A stretch of 64,000 nt of DNA from Moniliella sp. 'wahieum' (lineage: Eukaryota > Basidiomycota > Moniliellomycetes > Moniliellales > Moniliellaceae): positions 1,054,001-1,118,000 of the forward strand of contig RSEE01000003.1 in the NCBI GenBank assembly GCA_003971905.1, read 5' to 3'. A program made the translations under genes and the position numbers. Every line of letters begins with the position of its first letter. Within the stretch, counting starts at the first letter, position 1. The notes beneath the pieces were generated by a model. The model ran no database searches. It was not told the DNA's origin and was given only the letters and a program-made list of their open reading frames with translations. Positions 1 through 12,307 of this stretch are shown here, piece by piece.

Positions 1-665
1 ATAGTACTTTCAGGACTGTGATGCATGTTGTGATGACTGTGAGAGAGAGTCGAGATGTGAGTAACTGAGTTCAGTACTCATGGGCACATTTTGCGGGCCA
101 TAGGAGGGTCTAGGGGGATTCGCTTCGACCGCGACTGATTGGGTGACCGTGTGATAAATGTTGGATTCGTATTTGTTGGATCCGTGTTCGTGTGCACTTG
201 GTGGAGAAATACTTACTCTCGCCTTTTGTCGTTATCCATTCGACCTTATCTCACCGTTATAATTTTTCTTCAATCGGTTATCTCGTCGATGATCGATGAA
301 TCATCGATTGCCTTTTCAACGGTTCGGCACTGAGGCACTGAGGGGCTGGCTCCCAATGAGTGCGAGACCTGAATGATTTCAGCCGAGCGCGGCCGAATGC
401 AGCCAGACTTGTTACGTACAGTCTCCCGCTTCCCACGGAGTATACAGCGTACTGCGTACAGGCTAGGCGCTTGACGTTAAACGTTGAACGTTTAGTTGAA
501 CTCACAAGATAAGCCCGAGCGAGCCTGATAGGCGCCCAGCGGTTCGTTGTCCCAGCCTTAATCCAACGATGCTAGATATTAACCTCTCTGGGAATGATAA
601 GAAGGCAAGGGCGATGCTGTATGCTGTGCTCTGAAGTTCAACGTTCACGTTCACATCCAGTCTAT

Positions 666-700
666 TCACCATTCAATATTCACTATTCAATATTCACTAG
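666..700. repeat. TCA-phased heptad array (5 units)
   Basis: TCA begins at 666, 673, 680, 687 and 694, exactly 7 bases apart. The four bases in between are CCAT, ATAT, CTAT, ATAT and CTAG. Units 2 and 4 are identical; the others share only the phased TCA. Just upstream, TCA also occurs at 638 and 645 around ACGT. Confidence 0.8.
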
Positions 701-1002
701 CACTAGGCGCAATGCTGCGGCGGGAAAGCACAGGGACGCATACCGCAGCACCTCGCAGCATCCGCGGCACCGGGACAACCACGGCCTGTCTCGGATGGTG
801 CTACATTCCCCATGTCACGTGCAGGTCCTATTTCTATATGGCCGAGGTCTGGGGTTCGCGCAAACCGGGCGAACAGAAAAACACGGGCATACGTATTTTC
901 CCGAGTGATCGTGGGGTCCTCGGACTGTCTGGGGGCCGCCAGCCAGAGACCAGCCATTGGTCACTGGCACTAGTCATTCTAGTCACTACCAAGTCACTAG
1001 CT

Positions 1003-1038
1003 TCACTAGTCAGCTAGTGACTAGTCACTGGTCAGGCC
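1003..1038. repeat. TCA/TGA heptads with CTAG and GGCC
   Basis: T(C/G)A triplets lie at 1003, 1010, 1018, 1025 and 1032, spaced 7, 8, 7 and 7 bases. The intervening tetramers include CTAG and GGCC. Similar words continue on both sides at irregular spacing from about 961 to 1140. Confidence 0.65.
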
Positions 1039-1140
1039 CAGGCTGCAGGCTGCAGGCCTCAGGTGACCGATGCGACCGGTGATCGGTGTCCGGTGGCCGG
1101 TGGCCGGCGACCTCAGGGGGTGCGCCTCAGGCTGAGGCCC

Positions 1141-1161
1141 TCACCGGTCACCGGTCACCAG
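1141..1161. repeat. TCA-CCGG heptad array (3 units)
   Basis: TCA recurs at 1141, 1148 and 1155. The first two units are TCACCGG and the third is TCACCAG, so the hexamer ACCGGT appears at each junction. Confidence 0.75.
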
Positions 1162-1694
1162 CCACACTGACCAATCGAGGTTCGAGGTTGGACGTTGGAC
1201 GCTGGGCACGGCGCCAACGTAGACGTCTCATACGCGTCATATACCTACACCACCAGTCACTAGTCACTGCTAGTACCTAGCGACGGTCACTTGTTCATGT
1301 TACCCACATCACGATTTGGCATCCGCCTAGGTAGGGGCTTGTACAGGCCGGAGCGGAGGCAAGTCCAAAGCACAAGGCCACGGCCGCCATGCCCAAACCA
1401 AATTGCTGCTATTGGATCCAGCGACCCAACGGAAGCCATGCAGGTCATCATCATCCGTCATCCATCATGGGGCCAGGAGAGGTACGTCTGGTGTTGTGCC
1501 TTGTTGTGGCTTTTTGAGCCTAGAAGAACGCATCTTCCTCCAAGTCTATAACATTACTCAGCCCCTCAATACCAAAATAGGTGCTGTGCCTCAGCGCCCA
1601 GCGCGCCCAGTGCACTCAGCCTCAGTCTGCCTCAGCGCCTCAGCGCCACAGCGCGTTCAACGACACACCGCTTGTGACCGTGACCGGCCCCTCC

Positions 1695-1729
1695 TCAAGC
1701 TTCAAGCTTCAAGCTTCAAGCTTCAAGCT
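1695..1729. repeat. TCAAGCT tandem heptamer (5 units)
   Basis: Five perfect copies of the 7-base unit TCAAGCT follow one another. Each junction makes a HindIII-type AAGCTT palindrome. The same unit, on the opposite strand, forms a longer array at 43460-43515. Confidence 0.9.
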
Positions 1730-2066
1730 GCCAACTTCAAGGATCGATGATTCCATGATAAATACTAGTCACACTGGGAGTGCTCCGCAATTGCCAACAT
1801 CGCCAATTGCTACCAAATTCAATTGTAGTATTGTAGGGCGCACGCTGGGCGCGGGGGCGCTGGGTCCTAGCCAACGAACAACCGCATCTCCTAGGCCTTG
1901 AAAAAACTAACCTTAGACCTTAGGCCCTTGGTCCTTAGCCCCTAGCCCCTAGCGTCTTAGCCCTTAGCGCCGTTAGCACCTTAGCCCTTATAATAATAGT
2001 GGTCAGCGGCTACGTCACCCGTTACTAGCTACTAACTTACTGCCCCATGTCCCGCTGCATTCTGCA

Positions 2067-2133
2067 TCACGCGTGACGTCACTCGTCTCGGTGATACAAT
2101 GCGCCATCCGCGTCACGCGTCACGCGTCACATC
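2067..2133. repeat. TCACGCG heptads (repeated ACGCGT)
   Basis: TCACGCG starts at 2067, 2113 and 2120 and TCA again at 2127, producing repeated ACGCGT. ACGCGT is the MluI cell-cycle box bound by fungal MBF (Mbp1/Swi6), so a regulatory role is possible. The array lies about 0.8 kb before the amino acid transporter. More simply, it is another member of the heptad family. Confidence 0.7.
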
Positions 2134-2263
2134 ATGCATGGCAAAACGGGTCGCCCGCGCTGTGGGCTCCTGTGCGACAGATAGGGGCCGAGCGGTGGTG
2201 AGCGGCTGAACGCTGATAGCTTCTGGCGCACCCTGTCGCAGGTGTCACATATCACGGGAGCGA

Positions 2264-2277
2264 TCATCGATCATCGA
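2264..2277. repeat. TCATCGA heptad pair
   Basis: Two perfect adjacent copies of TCATCGA. Twelve to nineteen bases upstream, two further TCA triplets at 2245 and 2252 are also 7 apart. Confidence 0.65.
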
Positions 2278-2917
2278 CCAACCCCACTCCGCCACCGAGG
2301 TGGTGAGGCTCTGGCAGTGTTCTGGCGCTGTCGGTAGAGAAGCCTGATATGCGGCAGCCTGAGAGCTTGAGTGCTTGGAAGCTTGAAGCTTGAGAACAGC
2401 CCATGATTAATTCCGATAGATATGCTGCGCACCAACGGACATCTCAGTGGGCGCAAGGGCTGGCGCCGTGCTGGCCCAAACTGCAATTCAAATGTGCGCC
2501 CTCCTTGATCCACCGGAGAGGCCTCCTGCCCCCGAGTACCAAAACTGTACCGCCGCACTGCGTCAGTGTCGAGATGTCCCGAGGACCCATGAAATTCCCG
2601 CCCGCACAGGGCCAGTGAGCCGCCGTCTTCCCTCGCCGCAGAGGGCGCCCGCCGTTCACAAACGCCCAGTCGGCCTGCCTGCTTGCCTGCTGTCCTGCCC
2701 ACTTTTGCAAGCAAACTCTGTGGCTGGCCTAGTTCGACTGGCTGGGCTGCACCCAACCCCCTTTAGCGCCTCTCAGATCCTCCCCAACGCCATCTCCATC
2801 CCCATCACCACCACTCCCTCCGTCTTGTGGACACCATACAAGCATAAGCACTGTTGCGCCACCACTACCTGCGCTACCTCCAGCTTCCTCTATCTCTTCA
2901 TTTTCCTCACCCACAAC

Positions 2918-4529
2918 ATGGCCGACACCGTGTATGCCGCAGGGGCCGAGAATGACCGGTCTCTCACGCCTCGTGCCGACGAGCACTCCTACTCTTTGAA
3001 GGAAGAGAAGATGATTTCGGAGGACTACAATGGCGTTGTGTCCTCGGATGACTACGACGGGGAAGAAGTTTCTCTCAAGACCGTCTCCTGGTTCCGGATG
3101 GCACTTCTACTCATTGTGACTGCCATTGCGTTGGGTGCTCTCTCTCTACCAAATGCCTACGCTCAAGTCGGGTTGCCCGCTGGTGTCGTGCTGACTGTGA
3201 CCATTGGCCTCATCACCATTTACACCTCGTATCTTTTGGGACAAGTATGCAACAAAGAATGGGACATCGAGGTCCTCCATTATTCCGACATTGGCTTCCT
3301 TATGTGGGGCAAGTGGGGCCGCGAGTCATCGGTGCCGCCTTTGTCCTCTTCCTTATCCTCGTTACCGGGTCCCATGCCCTGACAGGTTCGATTGCGCTCG
3401 ACACAATCTCTGACGGGCGTGCTTGCACATTGGTCTGGTCGATTGTGTCTGCGGTGGTTCTGGTACGCTATTTATTCTTATTTCCTCATTGCGCGCATGA
3501 CCTGTGCTAACCGCTCTCTGCGTCCTAGTTTGTCCTCTCCCTACCCACCACTTTCGAAAAGGTTTCTTTGCTCGGCATCATCGATTTCATCAGTATCATT
3601 GCCGCTATTCTCATTACCATGATTGCAACTGGCATTCGCGCTCACAATGGGCCCGGCGGCCTCGACGGGGTAAACTGGCGCAACACCGCCCCTCCCGGCA
3701 CGAGTTTCTCCGACGCGTTTAACGCTGTAACGGACATTGTCTTTGCCTTCTCATTTGCCGTGTGCCAGCCCAGTTTCCAAGCTGAAATGCGCAAGCCGGA
3801 GGAGTACATGAAGTCGATTTGGACCCTTGGTCTTGCTGAGATTTTCATCTACACATTGACTGGTTCGATTGTGTACGTGTTCGTTGGTGGCGACGTTCAG
3901 TCCCCTGCGCTGCTCTGCTGGCCACACTGTCTCGCGTGTTGCCTTTGGTGTCGCGATTCCTGTCATTTTCATCTCTGGTGCAATCAACACACCACTGCCG
4001 CTCGTTACATTCACCTCCGTGTTTTTAAGAACACTCCCCATCGTTACATCAACACACCCTTTGGTATCGCCACTTGGGTCGCGCTCTGTGCTTTCCTCAC
4101 TGTCATTTCTTGGGTCATTGTACGTACCAGAGAACCCCCCCTTGCTTCTGCTCACATTCTAATCCTTTTCTCAGGCCGAAGCTATTCCCTTCTTCTCCTC
4201 TCTCCTCTCAGTCATTTCGAGTTTCTTGATCTCGGCCTTTACGCTTTATCTCCCACCGCGTACGTCTCCTCTGCTGTGCACCCGCCCGTCTTGTCCATAC
4301 TAATTCTGTTTTGCTGGCAGTGATGTACTTCTACTTGCTCAAGGAGGGCAAGTGGAACGCCAACAGGAAGAACATTTGCTTGTCAATCGCGAATGTGCTG
4401 ATCATCCTGCTGGGTCTTGTCGTTCTGGGTGCGGGTATGTACTCTGCGGCCGAGAGCATCAAGGAAGGCTACGCCGACGGTACGGTGGGCCATCCCTTCC
4501 AGTGCAAGTGGGGCGTGAAGGAGACCTAA
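2918..4529 (+). CDS. Amino acid transporter (Aa_trans family)
   Basis: This is a multi-span amino acid/H+ symporter of the Aa_trans family, most like the fungal Mtr/AVT group that brings neutral or aromatic amino acids across the plasma or vacuolar membrane. The ATG at 2918 opens an acidic N-terminus of about 50 residues. The first span follows, with ALGALSLPNAYAQVGLPAG, which matches the conserved unwound helix 1 of the family, and then further hydrophobic helices to KEGKWNANRKN and a last span. Introns fit at 3463-3528 (branch GCTAAC), 4120-4174 and 4260-4320. The frame changes by one base near 3332 (GGGGCC run), 3910 and 4000, yet homology continues across each change. The substrate cannot be read from sequence. 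The stop is at 4527-4529. Confidence 0.85.
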
Positions 4530-6354
4530 GAGGTCTTTCGAGCCTCAAAACGCCGATTTGGAAGGACATTTCCTGTTTACGACCATCACAATACGTTGGG
4601 TTGGCACAGAGTCCCCGATACAGGTAGAGTATAGCAGGATTGACTGAGGAAATGAGCAAGCTTAACATGAAAATAAATGAAAAGCTGGGACGAGGTCTGT
4701 AAACAAGCATGATCGTTTGCCTTGTTTTGTTGCATTTTGGGCTGCTTCTTTCTCCGCCCAATTTCAGCCTTGGCGCATGTGAGACATGTGAAGTGCCTTC
4801 TTCCGTCTCCTTCGCTACTTCGCTCTTCTTTACGTTGCTCCCTGCCTGCAGTGCGCCCTCCAGCCTGCTAGCTGCACAACCATTTATCAAGTGCGACACT
4901 TGAAGCTTATTGAATGTTGCCCCTCAGACCGCCATCGTGGCAGGGCGTTGCGCCCCTACTTCCATAGGGGGTCCAGAGGTGGGACCCACCCCTGTAGGTT
5001 AGGGTACCTGACCCGTGGACGGCCAATCGGAGCAACGTACTAGGGTATGCGCCCGACCTCAGATCCTGGTCGAACCGAGCGGGTGTAGAGAGGCGCAGGA
5101 GAGACCCTCTAGTTTGGGTGGCTGCCTGTGTGGCTGAGACGGCCTCAGGCCCTGAGGCCCCTGAGGCCTGAAGCCGCAGCCCGCAGCTCAGATCCACCGA
5201 GGTAGTAGGAACAGCGTACCTAGGTCGTCAGCCCCGTCGAGGGGGTCCACATGCACCACAGGAGCTCAGGGGTAGTGGGTTAGCTGAGCTGTAGCATGTA
5301 ATAGGCGGAATCAGACAGAGTCCTACTAATGAGGAGCAAGCGCTGCTGAGAGTAACTCCGCGGCTAGCAGTGTAATCAACGTGAGTCAGAAATTCGTAAG
5401 CATGGTAGAAGGTGGAAGAGGGAGGAATGGAAACATTGGAACGAGGACTAAGGACCACAGCTAGCAAGCCTTAGACATGATGTGCATGATACACGACTAG
5501 CTCATGACTGCAACAAGCAACAGGGTCGATCAGAGCACCACTGTTGTCGAGGTGTCGACGCATGCTCAGCGCGGCTGTTGGCTGCTGTTGTGAGTGGCAC
5601 TGCCCTCGTTAGAGATTTGTTTTAGGCGTAGCCTGCGCCCCGCGTCCTAGCCGTAGCGCCTCCACATTGTTCCAATTGTAATAAGCCGCTCGTGTAGTAG
5701 ACACCGCTGGCGCATTCCTTTGTTCTTCCCTACCACCGCCACCTCTTCTCTCAACTCGTTACCACGTTCTCCCTCACCTGCTTCTGGTAGCTCAGACCGC
5801 GCCGTCTGCCTGCTGTAGTACGTTGCTACACGGCGGAATATTATACGTTTGGTGCAGCAGCGTATATTGGGAGCGACGCAAGTATACCAGAACGCAAACG
5901 AGACACGCCGCATCAGTCTCTTCGGTGCAGACCTGAGCGGATACAGCGGAGAGAGAGAGGAGTATCGAGTATAAACGGGAGCAAGATATAGGCGGTGGTG
6001 AGGCCTGAGGCAAATACAGGCGATGCTACAAGAGGAAACCCTTCTGAGTAGGTAAGCTAACTGAAGACCAGACCTAGCCAGCCGTGGCAAAACAGATTGA
6101 CCCAAGGGCCCTCCATTGGGCCCCAGCATCCACTTACCGCATATCTTCTCTCCATTCATACACTTTGAAGAAAACGCAGACGAAGGGTCCCGGGAGATGA
6201 GTGAGACTACCGTACACCTGATGCACACTGCAGGGGAATGGGTAACAGAACCGGCGTATACCAATGCATCTACAAGGGAGCCAATCACTATGCGATTCCA
6301 TTTGGTTGTATCGCACGCAGACAGGTCCGCACAACGTCCTCAAATCACTGGCAT
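4530..6354. other. Spacer without recognisable gene
   Basis: This is the 3' flank of the transporter, which converges on RPN2. A run of GCCTCAGG/CCTGAGGC words lies at about 5140-5175. A 213-codon open frame on the minus strand (5647-6288) has no domain, an unusual composition and no conserved neighbour, so I do not call it. No RNA gene was recognised. Confidence 0.5.
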
Positions 6355-9300
6355 TTACCTAGCAGTGCCGTCGCCCGCACCGGGCGGAGGCGGTGGCGGG
6401 TTGTCGTCCTTCTTGTCTTTCTTCTCGGGCTGGTCCACCCCCATGCGCTCATCCGGATCGTCCCCATCCTCCTCGTCCATCTCCATCGCACGCGCAATGG
6501 CCAGTGCATCCTCGGGTGAAATTTCTGAGTCGTCGAGCACTGTCTCTGCCGCGGCAGCATCCGCTGCATTGCCCCCTGGAGCCGCATCGCCCAAAGCAGG
6601 AGGCTGGTCAGGAGGCGCACTGCCCGCGTCAATGCCAAGGTCCATCTCGACCAATGGCTCGCTTGGTTTGCGGTCAATCAGCAGCACAATTCCACCGCCG
6701 GAAGTAATCGCACGAGCGCCGAGGATCGCACGCGCCTCCTCGCCCGGAGCGGGCGTTTTACGCTCCTCCTTTTTGTCGCCGGCATTGGATGAAGGCCTGG
6801 GCGTGCCCCGGCCCGAGACGCTGGGAGTCTCCCCAATATCCAGTAGCCGACGGTTGGCCAGGATCGAGCTGATGTCATAGACATCGTTCTCGTCGCTTGC
6901 CAAGCTGCGGATGGGGGCAAAACGGCCGTCGGAGGGGAAGGAAACAAACTTGGCCTGAGCTGGAGTGACACGCGAATAGTTGTGCAGCACTTCAAACGAA
7001 GGTTCGGGCTTGCGCTTCTTGCTGCGTCCCTGTCCGTCCTCTTTCTTTTCAATACCTTCTTCCCCGCTTGCGCCGTCGGCGGCCGCGTCGTCAACCTCCA
7101 TTTCGTCTCCGCCTTCCTCAATGCGACGGGCCTTGTCCTTGGTCCGCTGGCGAGCTTGCGCCTTAGCCGTCGTGGACAGCACAGCCACCTCGACCTTCTG
7201 GGCGCGCTTCTGAACAGGGGGCTTGGTAGGCGCCGGGTAGGCGAACAGACTCGGACGCACATTCGAGATGAACTTAAAGTCTGGCACGCGCAGGTCACGC
7301 GTCAAGCCAATCAACGGCGTAGGGGTAAATGCAAGGGAAGCGAAGTGAGCCAGAGGGAACCAGTACCAGAACTGGGTAAAGAGGGCCATGGATACAATCG
7401 CCGGCATGTTGTTGGACCCACCGCGAGACTGAAGAGAGATGGTCATGTTCCGTCCTCCGGCATCCAAAATACCCGAGGCGAGAACCGCGCCAAACTTGGC
7501 CATAATTTCCTCGTGTTTGTCGGACAAGATTTTGGAAAATGTTTTCCTCGCTGTCGCCACAGCCGGGTTGAGCGTTCATTCTGTTGGATAAGCACCATCG
7601 ACAAGGCAATGCAGGCCCCCTGCCGGACAAAGTCGGTCGGGTCCTTGGTCATAGGCTCGAGCAACGCCACTGCTTCGGCCAAGCCAGTGCCAGCACATGC
7701 AATGCCCAGTGCCAGGGTCGCACCATAACGAACGTGCGGGTTAAAGCTTTCGGCCAAAAGCTCGACAATGCGAGGGACCTGCGTCGGGTTGCGGAATAGA
7801 AGGAAACCAAGTGCCGTCACTGACGCACGGCGGACATCATCACTCACATCGCTCACGGACACATGGAGCAAGCGTCGAACGGCTGAGTTGTTGCCTGTGC
7901 CCGCGTAGGCAAGCGCAATGGTATAGATACCACCGTAACGCAAGATTGCGTCCTTGTCGTTCAGAAGCTCAGTAATGATACCCTCAGCCGCTTCCTGCTT
8001 GCCATAGTAAAACATGGCCGTACCAATAGCCAATCCACGTGTGATCTTTTGGTGTGACGTCTCCCGAGCGTACTCCAGCATCTCCTCCACTTTGGCCTCA
8101 TTGGCCGTGCCCAGCATGACCAGACCCATGGCATACCCGCAAGCCTCACCAGCGACGGCATTGTCAGACAGCAAAACAGTGCGGAGCTCGTCATAAACAT
8201 CTTCGTTGCCCGTAGCCATCCCAGCGGCACCCAGCCCCAGTGCGGCGCCGTGCTGGACAACCACTTCATTGCTTGTCCGCAGGTTGTCCTTCAGGAGCTC
8301 AAGCACTTCGCCGCCATGGTTAGCGTGAATGAGACCCAAGGCATAGAGCGAACCTCCTTCTTGGTACACTGAGGCGTTGGAGCCAGTACTGCGGGGCAGG
8401 TAGGGTCGAAGAATCTCAATTCCATCCTTAAGGTTACCCCGGTTCAGCACACCCAGTGCAGCAGTGGCGGTGAACTTGGACCAGTTCGTTGCCTTGATGA
8501 GCCAGTCAAGGTTGTTCCGGAGGAAGTCATCTGAAGCCGTGCCTGCGTTCATAAAGGCGTTGGCCAGGGACATGGCAGTGTGATACACGCTGTTGCGTCC
8601 ATCAATCGAATCCTTGATATTCTTGAGAATCAAGGGATCGGTGTTGTTCTTCGTCTTTAGGAACGTGAGGTACAACTGGATACTCTCCTCGCCCTTGAGG
8701 ATGGCGCGGATTCGTTCCAAGACAGAAGAGGGAGATGGCTTTGGAACGGTTGGGGCGGAGGGAGCAACCTCAGTGATTGCAACATCGCCATCTGTATCGG
8801 TCGAGGCAACTGCAGCGGGAGCGGCCGCGGCTGGCTCGTCCTTGATGTGGGTCTTGAGTGTGGTGCGGATGGACTCGAGGAACTCCTGGGTGGCCGATTC
8901 AGCCAAATCAAACGCGACTTGATAGGCGATTAACAAGGGATCGTCACGTGTGTTCTCCAACTTGGCTGAGGCGGGGGTCAAATGCCTTGTTGGTCAAGTT
9001 CACCAGCTGAGCCGCCCTCTGTGGCTCGGCAAGGTACACGAAGCACTGCGCGACAGAAAAGTAGTCGGGCGAGAGAGAGAGAGACTTGTAGAGCTCGACA
9101 AGTGTATTGAGCAGCTCTTTACGGAAGTCGAGGCGTTGAACGACACCCATGGCGGCGTCTTGGATGTACGTGAGGAGAGCCACGTCACGCGATGTCTCGA
9201 ATACGCGTTTGATCACATCGATCCGCTCGGCTTCGATAGCAATGCCGACAGCTTGCTTGTACTCCTTATCTTGAACGCACTGGTCGAACATCTGTTCAAC

Positions 9301-9779
9301 AATGGAAGAAAGACCCGCGCGGTACGTCTTGTCCTCTGTGGGGACCGAGGGCTTATGCGACAGATCAATGTAGGTGTCGATAGCCTTGCTGACGACAGTC
9401 GTAGTGTACTCGTCATCGCGGTCCTCAGCTGGCTTGAACAGAGGGCCAGCTCCAAGCGCGAAGGTGAGAGCATCATCAAACTCGCCGAGGTGAAAGTAGA
9501 CCTTGGATGCTACAAGCGCAGCGAGCTGACGGTGGGGAAACGAGGGATCCTCGTAGAGGGTCTCACTGAAGCAGGGTCAGCTGGGAAACAAGGGCAGAAG
9601 GTAGAAGAGAGGGGGAGAGAGACTGAAGACGCACAGCTTCGATACCGAGTCAGCAATTTCGGCCCAGAAGTGGCTGGCAATGCTGTTGAGCTTCTCGAGA
9701 GCGTAGGACTGCAGTTCGACATCGTCTTCATCCAGAAGCGACAGGACGCCGACGGCGCAGACGAGACAGGTGCGGCCAT
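6355..9779 (-). CDS. RPN2: 26S proteasome regulatory subunit RPN2
   Basis: RPN2 (PSMD1) is the large scaffold of the 19S base, holding RPN10, RPN13 and ubiquitin receptors against the ATPase ring. The ATG at 9779 is followed by GVLSLLDEDDVELQSYALEK and FWAEIADSVSKLETLYED, the family N-terminus. The middle holds the PC repeats (for example GEACGYAMGLVMLGTANEAK and RYGATLALGIACAGTG), forming the toroid. The C-terminus has a Lys/Glu-rich segment and FEVLHNYSRVTPAQAKFV, then a Pro-rich end. An intron lies at 9566-9634. Frame changes occur near 9755, 8965 (a C5 run where C4 is expected) and 7565, so about 1,100 residues are spread over several frames. It is divergent from AMMECR1 across about 620 bases. 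Confidence 0.95.
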
Positions 9780-10399
9780 GGCGGGGAAAGCCACAGGCGA
9801 CGCGATGGAGGTGTTGGTGGTGGGAACCTAGGTGGAGGGCCAGGTGGGGTGGAGCGGAGGGCAAGGCGATGCTGTGGGCTCTGGCCTGTGGATGCTGTAG
9901 GGTTGCTCTTTGGACGCGTGTGCCTCGACAGCGGAATGAGTACGGATGGCTTCCGCCCTGGCACCCAGATGATACATTTCATGTTTCAATGGCATACAGA
10001 CGGCACACGCAGCTGGGCGCACGGACCACCTCTGCTCCAATGTTCAACTTTATCCCAGCAAAAACGGCTGAGGCTGAGCAGGCTGAGCGGCTGAGGCGCT
10101 GATATGGATGGCCACCGTTCCCTTGTCCACGCTGTGGTTGCCACCTTCAAGTTTAACGTGACCCGCCAGGCCTCTGCCACCACCGCCACCACCGCCACCA
10201 TTAGCAACAGCAACAGAAGATTGTACTTGCTGCTCAGCCTGCGCGACAGCGTCCATTTCCGCCCTGTCCATCGCACGCTTTTCCCACCCATCCAGCGTCG
10301 GTTTGCATCCTTTTTCACTAGTTCGCCCTCCTCCAACCGATTCGCCCGCGCCTTTTTGCGACCGTCTAGCACTGCGGCGGCCACGTCCCCCCCAACACC
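9780..10399. promoter_or_regulatory. Shared RPN2/AMMECR1 divergent promoter region
   Basis: These 620 bases separate two start codons pointing away from each other, so they should hold both promoters. I see a CCACCGCCACC repeat at about 10177-10200 and several GCTGAGC words near 10070-10100, but no clear TATA box. Open frames here are shadows. Confidence 0.45.
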
Positions 10400-11110
10400 A
10401 TGACGAGCAAGAGCCAGCAACCCTCAACGTCCGGTCGGTCGTCTCACCTGAGCATGTGTACTACTGCTTCGACACACTGGTGGCCTACCTGAACAACAAG
10501 CCTCAGCCAAAGCCTGCGTTCAAGAACCCCACGATGAAGTCGTACGTGTATCTCCCCCCTTCGTATATAAGGCGAGCGTGCCTCGGAGATGCTGCCAACT
10601 AACCTTGGTCTACCGCCCAGGCCTATTTTTGTGACCTGGGACACTGTCGTGGGGTCCGAGTCAGAACTACGCGGATGTATCGGTACATTTTCCAACCCGT
10701 CATTGGAAAAGGGATTGGCGTCCTATTCGCTCACGAGCGCTCTGCGTGACACGCGATTCCCCCCCATCACCAAGGCCGAGCTTCCAGAGCTCGAATGCAC
10801 CGTCAGTCTCTTGACTGGATTTGAGGATTGCAAGGATTGGAAAGACTGGCAAGTGGGAGTACACGGGATTTACGTCTACGTCCCTTCCTCGTCTGGCACC
10901 CTTACCGCCACTTTTTTGCCAGATGTGATGCCCGAGCAAGGATGGGATCATCAGCAAGCTGTGGACCATGCGATTCGCAAGGCTGGCTACTATTCCCGCA
11001 TCACCCCCCAGTTGCGTGACCAGTGTCGCGTGGAACGCTACCGTTCCGAACGCATTACCCGCTCTTATCAGCAGTATTGCGACTGGAAAGCGTCAACCGC
11101 ATCAGCCTAA
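10400..11110 (+). CDS. AMMECR1: AMMECR1 domain protein
   Basis: A single-domain AMMECR1 protein of about 205 residues. The family is conserved from archaea to animals; its biochemical function in fungi is not established. After the ATG at 10400 there is a Ser-rich start, then SPEHVYYCFDTLVAYLNN, an intron at 10542-10620 (branch CTAAC), and PIFVTWDTVVG. The hallmark motif LRGCIGTF follows, then DTRFPPITKAELPELECTVS, WQVGVHGIYV, FLPDVMPEQGWDHQQAVDHA and a C-terminal basic helix ending TASA. One frame change lies in the first 15 codons (GGTCGGTCG repeat). The start is chosen because the frame upstream has no homology. Confidence 0.92.
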
Positions 11111-12307
11111 GCAAAGTTGAACGCTTCCAACGTTGCCCTGCATATCCCCTCTCATTGTATATTGCTCTGTATCTCGCTTTCCCAAACATCGTGGATGGCC
11201 ATATAAATCCACGTTGAACGTTGAACACACGAGCCCGCCCACCCAGGTGTACATAAGCAGCATATTACTTCTTCTCTGGGTGCTCAGGCATACAGTCTGC
11301 TTGTTTGGCTAAGGGAGAAAAAGAGGAGAGACGTACTGCATGATGATACCTTTCATCGACTTGGGCATAGGCCTGGAACCATTTTATATTGACTATAGAT
11401 ACCGAGACTGTGGCAGAAGGATCTCATTACACTTCACCCAACGGCTCAGGGGAGGGGGCAAGCTGGTAGCAGAAGATGCTAAATCGATGTGTGCGAGGGG
11501 GCTGCGGTGGTACCTTTGGGAAATTCGCAAGCGCCATTGAATAGGGAAGTACACGAGGCCAATGCGGCGGCCTGTTTAGTGCTGTCTCCTACGTCGCGCT
11601 CAACACGGCCGCAGGAACAAAAACCCAAATTCTATACAGGATCGTCCATCGATCTCCTTGTAGTCTGTTTCACGCGGAGAATTGAAGAGGATAAATCGTG
11701 TTCGATGCACTGCAGAGGGATTCCAGAGTTGCGGAAAAACTCGTACACCTCAGACCGAGTCGCTGTGTTACCGGTAGGGATGTCTCCATATGAGCGGGGA
11801 TCAACACACCGAGATGATCTCCAGCAACGTTTGTGTGGGGCTCGGCGCTAGTATAAGCCGTTGACCTTATCAACAAATCATCCCTCCACACGTGCTTTCC
11901 GAAACGCCCGATCCACGTCAGGCACTGTAAGCGCCAGCTATTCATTTGGAATCTATCCCCTCTCGACTCCCCAGGGCCAAGGATCCTATGGTAGTCCATC
12001 ACTGACGCGGACACCTGGGCTTACTGGAGTTGTACTTGTAATGTGCATTATTAGATAAAGAGGCACATGGCGAAGGGGGGCTACCGCAGTATACAGGGGT
12101 GTCGCGATGGGCGTAGACCGAGCAAAATTGAGTGGGAGAAGGGACGTCATCGGGCAAGAAAGAGACCAAGATGCCAGTTAAAGACAGAGAGAGAGAGAAG
12201 TTATTGAGAACGCATGATATCACGAGCCATGCAGGATCCAAACGCTGAGCGCAGCGGAGATGCCCCTTCCACTGAGAAGAGAACGATTAGTACTAGAGTA
12301 CACAACG
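11111..12307. other. Convergent spacer, no gene seen
   Basis: This lies between the end of AMMECR1 (+) and the end of the glucanase (-). It contains one GTTGAACGTTGAAC word at 11213-11226. I see no conserved protein, tRNA or repeat array in the rest. Confidence 0.5.

Larger units (their letters stand above)
1..2917. other. Gene-free, repeat-rich spacer
   Basis: I find no conserved coding sequence here. Short open frames on both strands have no recognisable domains and unlike codon use. The stretch is filled with short words built on TCA/TGA plus a four-base palindrome, listed separately. The last few hundred bases (about 2760-2917) are CT-rich and lead into the start of the amino acid transporter, so they probably hold its promoter and 5' leader. 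Confidence 0.6.

Noticed and set aside
1-2300. Telomere or subtelomere
   Set aside because: No TTAGGG-type repeat and no typical subtelomeric gene; the heptads vary in sequence and also occur deep inside the window.
5647-6288. 213-codon minus-strand open frame in the spacer
   Set aside because: No domain, Cys- and Ser-rich noise-like composition, no homologous continuation, and not in line with a neighbour.
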